Shown one piece after another: positions 59,296 to 64,000 of a stretch of 64,000 nucleotides of DNA. Made by a program: the position numbers and the translations under genes. The stretch is from positions 682,001 to 746,000 of the forward strand of contig NZ_CP035042.1 of assembly GCF_009834345.1 (NCBI RefSeq), written 5' to 3'. Under the pieces are notes generated by a model, which was not told the origin of the DNA, made no database searches, and worked only from the letters and a program-made list of their open reading frames with translations. The DNA comes from Billgrantia tianxiuensis. Lineage in GTDB: Bacteria > Pseudomonadota > Gammaproteobacteria > Pseudomonadales > Halomonadaceae. Within the stretch, counting starts at the first letter, position 1. Each line of letters starts with the position of its first letter.

Positions 59296-59955
59296 ATGGC
59301 CGAGACCTGGACCCAGGAAGACCTCTCTCCGATCCGTGACAAGGTATACGCCTATCTCAAGGACGCCATCCTGCGCGGCGAGTACAAGGCAGGCGATCGC
59401 CTGGTCGAGCGAGTGCTGGCCGAGAAGCTCAACATCAGCCGCACGCCGATCCGCGAGGCGCTGTTCCGTCTCGAGACCCAGCGCTTCGTGCGCACGGTGC
59501 CGCGCAAGGGAGTGGTGGTCAACGAGATCACCCAGGCGGAGATCCTCGAGGTGTTCATGATCCTGGCCTCGCTGGAGTCGCTCGCCGCGCGCCTGGCAGC
59601 GCAGAAGATCAACGATGAAATCGCCGCCGAGATCGACCGGCTCATGGCCGAGATGGACGAGGCCCTGAACGACGGCGGCGGCGATGCGGTCGAGCTCAAC
59701 GTCAAGTACAACGACCTGATCGGCCGGGCCTCCGGCAATCCCAAGCTGCACGAGATGCTGGTCGACCTGAAGGACTACGTGCGTGCCTTCTCCAATCTCA
59801 GCGCCGCCCTGCCGGGGCGTACCAAGGAAGCGCTGCGCGAGCACCAGGACATCCTCGGTGCCATCCGTGGCGGCGAGGAGGACCTGGCCGAGAGCTTTAC
59901 CCGCATCCACCTGGAGAAGTCGCGCAAGGCCTACATGAGCCGCTCGCAGGTCTGA
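59296..59955 (+). CDS. GntR-family transcriptional regulator, FadR/FCD subfamily (second)
   Basis: A 219-residue regulator with an N-terminal winged helix (LSPIRDKVYAYLKDAILRGEYKAGDRLVERVLAEKLNISRTPIREALFRLE, about residues 9-59) and an all-helical FCD domain (LEVFMILASLESLAARLAAQ, VKYNDLIGRASGNPKLHEML, LREHQDILGAIRGGEEDLAESFTRIHLEKS). Unlike the regulator at 57078 it is convergent with the AspDH-ferredoxin operon, which it may control. The two differ clearly in sequence and so are not a recent duplication. Confidence 0.9.
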   Translation: MAETWTQEDLSPIRDKVYAYLKDAILRGEYKAGDRLVERVLAEKLNISRTPIREALFRLETQRFVRTVPRKGVVVNEITQAEILEVFMILASLESLAARLAAQKINDEIAAEIDRLMAEMDEALNDGGGDAVELNVKYNDLIGRASGNPKLHEMLVDLKDYVRAFSNLSAALPGRTKEALREHQDILGAIRGGEEDLAESFTRIHLEKSRKAYMSRSQV

Positions 59956-59980
59956 CGGGAAAGAAGACAGGCAGGACGAA

Positions 59981-60017
59981 ACGAGCCGGGCGCCGCATTG
60001 CGAGCGCCCGGCCTCGT
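59981..60017. terminator. Hairpin between the second GntR gene and the aspartate-dehydrogenase gene
   Basis: CCGGGCGC (59986-59993) pairs with GCGCCCGG (60004-60011), extended by ACGAG/CTCGT with one bulge. Serves convergent genes. Confidence 0.7.
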
Positions 60018-60043
60018 TGTGACCGTCATCGGCCGACAGGCTG

Positions 60044-60877
60044 CTAGCCGATCACCAGCGGCGAGGAAAGATTCCTCAGCGCCCGGGCAACGCTCATTGC
60101 GACGATGTAGCCGGTCTTGGGATTGTTCGGCGACGGTGTGTTCTGCACCTCGATGCGGACCTCGCCGAACAGGCCCTTGGCGGACACCTCATGCACGTTC
60201 TTGTCGATGGTCGGGTCGACCAGTACGCGCACCTCGGTGGCCTCGAAGCCCACGCCGGCCAGGCTCAGTGCCGCCGACACGTTGACGCTCTCGGGGAACA
60301 CTCGGGACGACTCGCGGGCGTTGCCCTCGAAGATCACCGTTGGCTGCGTCACCGTGTCGAGATCGACCACCTCCTCGGCAAAGGTGCCGCGCCAGGCTTT
60401 CACCGGCTTGCGAGTGGTCAGCGTGACCCGCTCCAGCGGCCCCTGGGCGGCGGCAGCGATGCGGTCGAGTCCGGCGATCGCTGCCGAGGGCACCAGCACG
60501 CGCCTGCCATGCCGGCTGGCGCTCTCCATCACCCGGTCATGCAGCGCCTGGTCGCAGAAAGCGCCGACGGAGACCACCATGAAATCGCAGCCGTGGGCAA
60601 GCGAGGTCTCGGCATAGCGGACCACGGCCGCGTGGCCCGCCGTCTCCACTACCACGTCAGGAGTGCAGGCGAAGAAGGCCTCCTCGCTGTCGGTGAAGTG
60701 ACAGCCTTCCAGGGCAACGTCGGCATACTTGGCCACGTCGCGCACCAGCACGGCGACCAGGCGGCTGTTGCCCGCCTGGCCGCCGATGATGGCCTCGGCG
60801 ACGTCCTTGCCGGCGGTGCCATAGCCGATGAGGCCGACCCGTGTCGTCTTCTCGCTGTTGGTCATGGCGCTGCTCAT
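60044..60877 (-). CDS. Aspartate dehydrogenase-like protein
   Basis: A 277-residue two-domain dehydrogenase. N-terminal Rossmann domain starts VGLIGYGTAGKDVAEAI; the C-terminal DUF108-type domain carries the active-site region (TIDKNVHEVSAKGLFG) and NTPSPNNPKTGYIVAMSVARAL, the NPKTG signature of L-aspartate dehydrogenases. Known members oxidise aspartate to iminosuccinate for NAD synthesis, but clustered paralogues next to oxygenase electron-transfer genes probably act on another amino acid or imine. Its start overlaps the ferredoxin stop (ATGA). Last gene of the minus-strand operon. Confidence 0.85.
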   Translation of the reverse strand: MSSAMTNSEKTTRVGLIGYGTAGKDVAEAIIGGQAGNSRLVAVLVRDVAKYADVALEGCHFTDSEEAFFACTPDVVVETAGHAAVVRYAETSLAHGCDFMVVSVGAFCDQALHDRVMESASRHGRRVLVPSAAIAGLDRIAAAAQGPLERVTLTTRKPVKAWRGTFAEEVVDLDTVTQPTVIFEGNARESSRVFPESVNVSAALSLAGVGFEATEVRVLVDPTIDKNVHEVSAKGLFGEVRIEVQNTPSPNNPKTGYIVAMSVARALRNLSSPLVIG

Positions 60878-61209
60878 GCCTCCGCCTTGGGCTGAACCTG
60901 CCGTGCGCTGGTGCCGCCCTTGGGCGCCTCTTCCCAGGAGACCTTGACGTCACCCTTGAGGAAGGTCTGGCAGGCCAGTCGGTAGCCCTGCTCGAGTTCC
61001 TCGGCGGAGAGCAGCTTCTCTTCCTTCTTCTTCACCGCGTCGGTGTTTTCGCGGCCCTCCTCGATGAGGCACTTGCAGGTACCGCACAGGCCGCCACCGC
61101 ACTTGAACGGGATACCGCCCTTCTCGCGCAGCGATACGCGCAACAGGTTGGAGTCCTGGGGGGCGCTGACGACCTTGCCGTCGTTGGTAATGAAAGTGAT
61201 ATCCGGCAT
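60874..61209 (-). CDS. [2Fe-2S] ferredoxin of the catabolic operon
   Basis: A 111-residue ferredoxin: PDITFITNDGKVVSAPQDSNLL, cluster cysteines in KCGGGLCGTCKC (near residues 37-48) and the fourth in YRLACQTF. An acidic/lysine-rich stretch (EGRENTDAVKKKEEKLL) follows the cluster loop. It lies 30 bases after the reductase and overlaps the dehydrogenase gene, so it is probably the soluble carrier between that reductase and an oxygenase not visible here. Confidence 0.88.
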   Translation of the reverse strand: MPDITFITNDGKVVSAPQDSNLLRVSLREKGGIPFKCGGGLCGTCKCLIEEGRENTDAVKKKEEKLLSAEELEQGYRLACQTFLKGDVKVSWEEAPKGGTSARQVQPKAEA

Positions 61210-61239
61210 GTCGATTACCTCGCTAGATCGGGTGATGCC

Positions 61240-62256
61240 TCAGGCCACGCTGCCGTCGAGCTCATGGGTGAAGTTGAAGCTGTCGGCGAAGATCCGTTCG
61301 ACCTCGAGGCCGCGCTGGGAAAAGCTCGTCTTGGCGGCGGCGATCATCGGTGGGGGGCCGCACAGGTAGGCGTCGAAGGCCGCAAGGTCGTCGTGATCCT
61401 CGCATACGGCTTGGTGAACGAAGCCACGGCGTCCGCCCCACTGCGGGTCGGGCTCAGAGAGCACCGGTACGTAACGGAAGTCGGGCAGCGTGCGTGCCCA
61501 GTGGCGCAGCTGCTCGTCGAGGTAGAGATCCTCGGCGCGACGCACGCCCCAGTAGAGGGCGATGCCGGGGCGTAGCGGGTCGTCCTTGAGCGATTCGATG
61601 ATGCTCTTGATCGGCGCCAGGCCGGTGCCGCCGGCCACCATCAGCAGCTCGCGGGGGCTCGTGGCGTCGTGGCGGAAGGCGCCCAGCGGCAGCTCCACGT
61701 CCAGGGTGTCGCCGGGCTGGTAGTGGGTCTCGAGGCGGCCGGTGAAATAGCCGCCCGGAACGCGGCGGATATGGAAGTCGAACAGCTCACCGTTGGGCGG
61801 CGAGGCCATCGAGAAGCTGCGTGGGCTGCCGTCGTCGAGCATCACGTTGAGGTACTGGCCCGGATGGAACCGCACGTCGCTCGCCGTGGGGATACGCAGC
61901 ACCAGGTGGGTCACGTCGTGGCTGAGCTTGTCCAGCCGCTCGATGGTGGCGACATGGAAGTCGGCGGGCACGTGCCCTTCCGGCAGCAGGCTGGCGCTGA
62001 TGGTCAGGTCGCTGCAGGCCCGGGCCTGACAGGCCAGGGCGTAGCCTTCCCCGGCTTCCTCCTCGGTCAGCCCGAAGGGAAACTCCTCGTAGTCGACGCG
62101 TCCTTCCAGCAGCTTGACGCGGCAGGCGCCGCAACCGCCGAAGCGGCAGTCGTGCACCAGCGGAAAGCCCGCGCGCTCGGCGGCCTCGAGCAGTGGCTCT
62201 CCCGGCTGGGCGTCGAAGGAGTCGGAGGATTCGGAGAGAGTAATACGGTAGCTCAT
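61240..62256 (-). CDS. Oxygenase-type NAD(P)H reductase with N-terminal [2Fe-2S] domain
   Basis: A 338-residue electron-transfer protein in three parts: N-terminal ferredoxin domain with CRFGGCGACRVKLL and YALACQA; an FAD domain with RSFSMASPP; and an NAD(P) domain with MVAGGTGLAPIKSII and YLCGPPPMIAAAK. This is the BenC/phenol-hydroxylase-P5/CDP-glucoseen-reductase layout. The start at 62256 (MSYRITLSESSDSF) gives the usual length. It passes electrons from NAD(P)H to a terminal oxygenase; none is in the window, so the partner is probably beyond the right edge, upstream in the operon. Confidence 0.9.
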   Translation of the reverse strand: MSYRITLSESSDSFDAQPGEPLLEAAERAGFPLVHDCRFGGCGACRVKLLEGRVDYEEFPFGLTEEEAGEGYALACQARACSDLTISASLLPEGHVPADFHVATIERLDKLSHDVTHLVLRIPTASDVRFHPGQYLNVMLDDGSPRSFSMASPPNGELFDFHIRRVPGGYFTGRLETHYQPGDTLDVELPLGAFRHDATSPRELLMVAGGTGLAPIKSIIESLKDDPLRPGIALYWGVRRAEDLYLDEQLRHWARTLPDFRYVPVLSEPDPQWGGRRGFVHQAVCEDHDDLAAFDAYLCGPPPMIAAAKTSFSQRGLEVERIFADSFNFTHELDGSVA

Positions 62257-62386
62257 GGCAGCCTCCTCGAGCGCACCCGTGTCAGGCAGTCTTGTCGTTG
62301 TCTGCCGGGTGTCGGCGCTTGGCCGTTCGTCAGGGGTCGGCAAGAGGCGTGGCCGCTTGCCGACACTATCGTCGGAGCCGTAGGGC

Positions 62387-62866
62387 TCACTTCTTGATGT
62401 CGGCCTCGACCATCACCTCATGGCCCGACTCGCGCAGATGGTCCTGTAGGGCCTTCAGCGCGGCGAGGCCGGCCTGGGTGTCCTGCTCGCCGTTGCCGCC
62501 GCTCAGGCCCACGCCGCCGATCACCTCGCCATCGACCACGATGGGGAAGCCGCCGACGAAGACGGCGAACTTGCCCTCGAAGCTCCACTGGATGCCGAAG
62601 GCCTCGTTGCCCGGCAGGGCGGGACCGTTGGGAGCGGTGTTGAAGAGGTGGGTGGAGCGCTTGTGGCCGGCGGCGGTGAAGGCCTTGTTCCAGGCGATCT
62701 GCGGGCCGGTGACGCGAGCGCCATTCATGCGCTCCATGGCCAACGGGTAGCCGCCGTCGTCCACCACGCAGATGGTTTCCAGCACGCCGATCTCCTCGGA
62801 GCGCTGCTTGGCGGCTTCCACCATCAGCTTGGCTTCTTCCAATTCCAGTCGAAATACCTGTTTCAT
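62387..62866 (-). CDS. GlcG/HbpS (DUF336) family protein
   Basis: A 159-residue single-domain protein: LTLEEAK-like start (RLELEEAKLMVEAAKQRSEE), then ICVVDDGGYPLAMERMNGA, AWNKAFTAAGHKRSTHLF and the glycine-rich VDGEVIGGVGLSGGNGEQDTQ typical of DUF336. Family members occur in glycolate, propanediol and aromatic degradation operons and some bind haem (HbpS), but the role here is unknown. About 40 bases separate it from the aldehyde dehydrogenase and 130 from the reductase. Confidence 0.88.
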   Translation of the reverse strand: MKQVFRLELEEAKLMVEAAKQRSEEIGVLETICVVDDGGYPLAMERMNGARVTGPQIAWNKAFTAAGHKRSTHLFNTAPNGPALPGNEAFGIQWSFEGKFAVFVGGFPIVVDGEVIGGVGLSGGNGEQDTQAGLAALKALQDHLRESGHEVMVEADIKK

Positions 62867-62904
62867 CGGGTCACCTTGTCGTCGGGTTGTCGTTGTAGGG
62901 GGGC

Positions 62905-64000
62905 TCAGCAGCCGAGATAGACGGTCTTGGTCTGGGTGAAGAAGTCGAGTCCGGCGCGTCCCGATTCACGGAAGGTCGAGGTGCTCGACTGCTTCAGTCC
63001 GCCGAAGGGGGCGTTGACCAGGTTGCCGGTGGTGGTGCGGTTGATCTTCACCGTGCCGGCCTGGATATCGAGCGGGAAGCGCTGGATGTAATCGAAGTTC
63101 TTCGTCACCAAAGCGGCGGAGAGCCCATAGGGCGTATCGTTGGCCTTGGTGATGGCGTCTTCGTAGCCGTCGATCTCGATCACCGCCACGACCGGGCCGA
63201 AGATCTCCTCGCGGGCGATGCGCATTTCCTGGGTCACATCGCTGAAGATCGCCGGGGTGACGTAGAAGCCCTTGGCGTAATCGCCCTCGGTGAGGTGTTC
63301 GCCGCCGTGCACGTGGGTCGCTTCCTGCCTGCCCGTCTCGATGTAGCCGAGCACGGTATCGAGCTGCTGACGGGTGGCCAGCGGGCCGATCTGGGTGCCC
63401 TCGGTCATGCCGTTGCCGATCTTCAGCGTCTTGACCTTCTCTACCAGGCGAGTGAGATACGCCTCCTTGCACGAGCGCGCGATCAGCACGCGACTGGTGC
63501 CGGTGCAGGCCTGCCCGGTGAGCGAGAAGCCGCCCTTCACGGTCAGGTCGACTGCGGTGTCGATGTCGGCATCCTCCAGCACGATCAGCGGGTTCTTGCC
63601 GCCGAGCTCCATCTGGGTGCGGGTGGCCATGGCCGCGGCGCGGTGGATGCGCTCGCCGGCGGCGGTGGAGCCGGTGAAGGAGATCGCCTTGACCACCGGG
63701 TTGGCGGTGATCTCCTCGCCGATCGCCGAGGCGGCGCCGGTGATGAAGTTGAACACGCCTGCCGGCACGCCGGCGTGATGCAGGGCTTCGGCCAGGCGAT
63801 AGCCGATCAGCGGCGCATCCGACGAGGGCTTGAACACCACGCTGTTACCAGTGATCAGCGCCGGGGCGATCTTGCGCGCCGGAATCGAGATGGGGAAGTT
63901 CCACGGCGTGATGACGGTCGCCACGCCGAGCGGTTCGCGCTGGGTATAGACCGTCATCCTGGCGTCGTCCTGGGGGAAGGTCTCGCCGGTGATGGTTTGG
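62905..64000 (-). CDS. NAD(P)+-dependent aldehyde dehydrogenase, C-terminal part
   Basis: Partial gene: 365 codons are visible and the frame continues past the right edge (QTITGETFPQDDAR precedes an internal Met at 63957). Seen: VITPWNFPISIPARKIAPAL, KPSSDAPLIGYRLAEAL, SFTGSTAAGERI, catalytic Glu in QMELGGKNPLIVLEDAD, and catalytic Cys in SLTGQACTGTSRV, followed by EEIFGPVVAV and the APFGGLKQSSTSTFRESG tail. ALDH superfamily member oxidising an aldehyde to its acid; it resembles semialdehyde/alpha-ketoglutaric-semialdehyde dehydrogenases, but the substrate is uncertain. First visible gene of the minus-strand operon. Confidence 0.92.
   Translation of the reverse strand, partial: QTITGETFPQDDARMTVYTQREPLGVATVITPWNFPISIPARKIAPALITGNSVVFKPSSDAPLIGYRLAEALHHAGVPAGVFNFITGAASAIGEEITANPVVKAISFTGSTAAGERIHRAAAMATRTQMELGGKNPLIVLEDADIDTAVDLTVKGGFSLTGQACTGTSRVLIARSCKEAYLTRLVEKVKTLKIGNGMTEGTQIGPLATRQQLDTVLGYIETGRQEATHVHGGEHLTEGDYAKGFYVTPAIFSDVTQEMRIAREEIFGPVVAVIEIDGYEDAITKANDTPYGLSAALVTKNFDYIQRFPLDIQAGTVKINRTTTGNLVNAPFGGLKQSSTSTFRESGRAGLDFFTQTKTVYLGC

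Overview
The window is about 64 kb of GC-rich gammaproteobacterial chromosome. Gene order and protein sequences fit the Halomonadaceae (Halomonas and relatives), which sit close to Pseudomonas: tatABC/hisE/ubiBJE/hslUV/ftsN/argS/priA/rpmE, ponA-pilMNOPQ-aroKB-gltBD, mutS/cinA-recA-recX-alaS-lysC-csrA, an oadGAB Na+ pump and a DUF481 outer-membrane protein. Genus assignment is inference. There is no rRNA, CRISPR array, prophage or intact insertion sequence.

Layout. 1-16.4 kb: 5' end of hemB and elbB, then a mostly minus-strand block of protein export (tatABC), histidine (hisE), ubiquinone (ubiB, ubiJ, ubiE), proteolysis (hslUV), division (ftsN), argS and priA, followed by rpmE, a short malic enzyme and a DUF481 protein. 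16.5-31.5 kb: PBP1A divergent from pilMNOPQ-aroK-aroB, then glutamate synthase gltBD. 31.6-36.2 kb: a cupin, pyrG, kdsA and eno. 36.2-43.6 kb: a probable RsmZ/CsrB-type regulatory RNA with a GacA-like box, fdxA, a MITE-like repeat, mutS, an MscS channel, pncC and SOS-regulated recA-recX. 43.8-48.7 kb: alaS, lysC, csrA, tRNA-Ser(GCU) and two identical tRNA-Arg(ACG). 48.9-53.5 kb: dusC and oadGAB. 53.5-64 kb: an accessory, probably catabolic region with two FadR-type GntR regulators, a ferredoxin, an orphan permease, a split CHR-family transporter, a creatininase-family amidohydrolase, an unknown 101-aa protein, then a minus-strand operon of aldehyde dehydrogenase (cut by the window end), DUF336 protein, ferredoxin reductase, ferredoxin and aspartate-dehydrogenase-like protein.

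Two things stand out. First, the GGA-rich RNA between eno and fdxA lies in the window that also encodes its expected target CsrA, next to fdxA-mutS as rsmZ does in Pseudomonas. Second, the palindrome TGGTATACCA recurs at promoters of the accessory region and probably defines a small regulon.

Caution for users: nine apparent single-base deletions, each in a run of G or C, break seven genes (mrcA, pilN, aroB, gltB twice, fdxA, mutS, alaS twice). Several are essential, so these are most likely sequencing or assembly errors. The affected genes are annotated below at full length.
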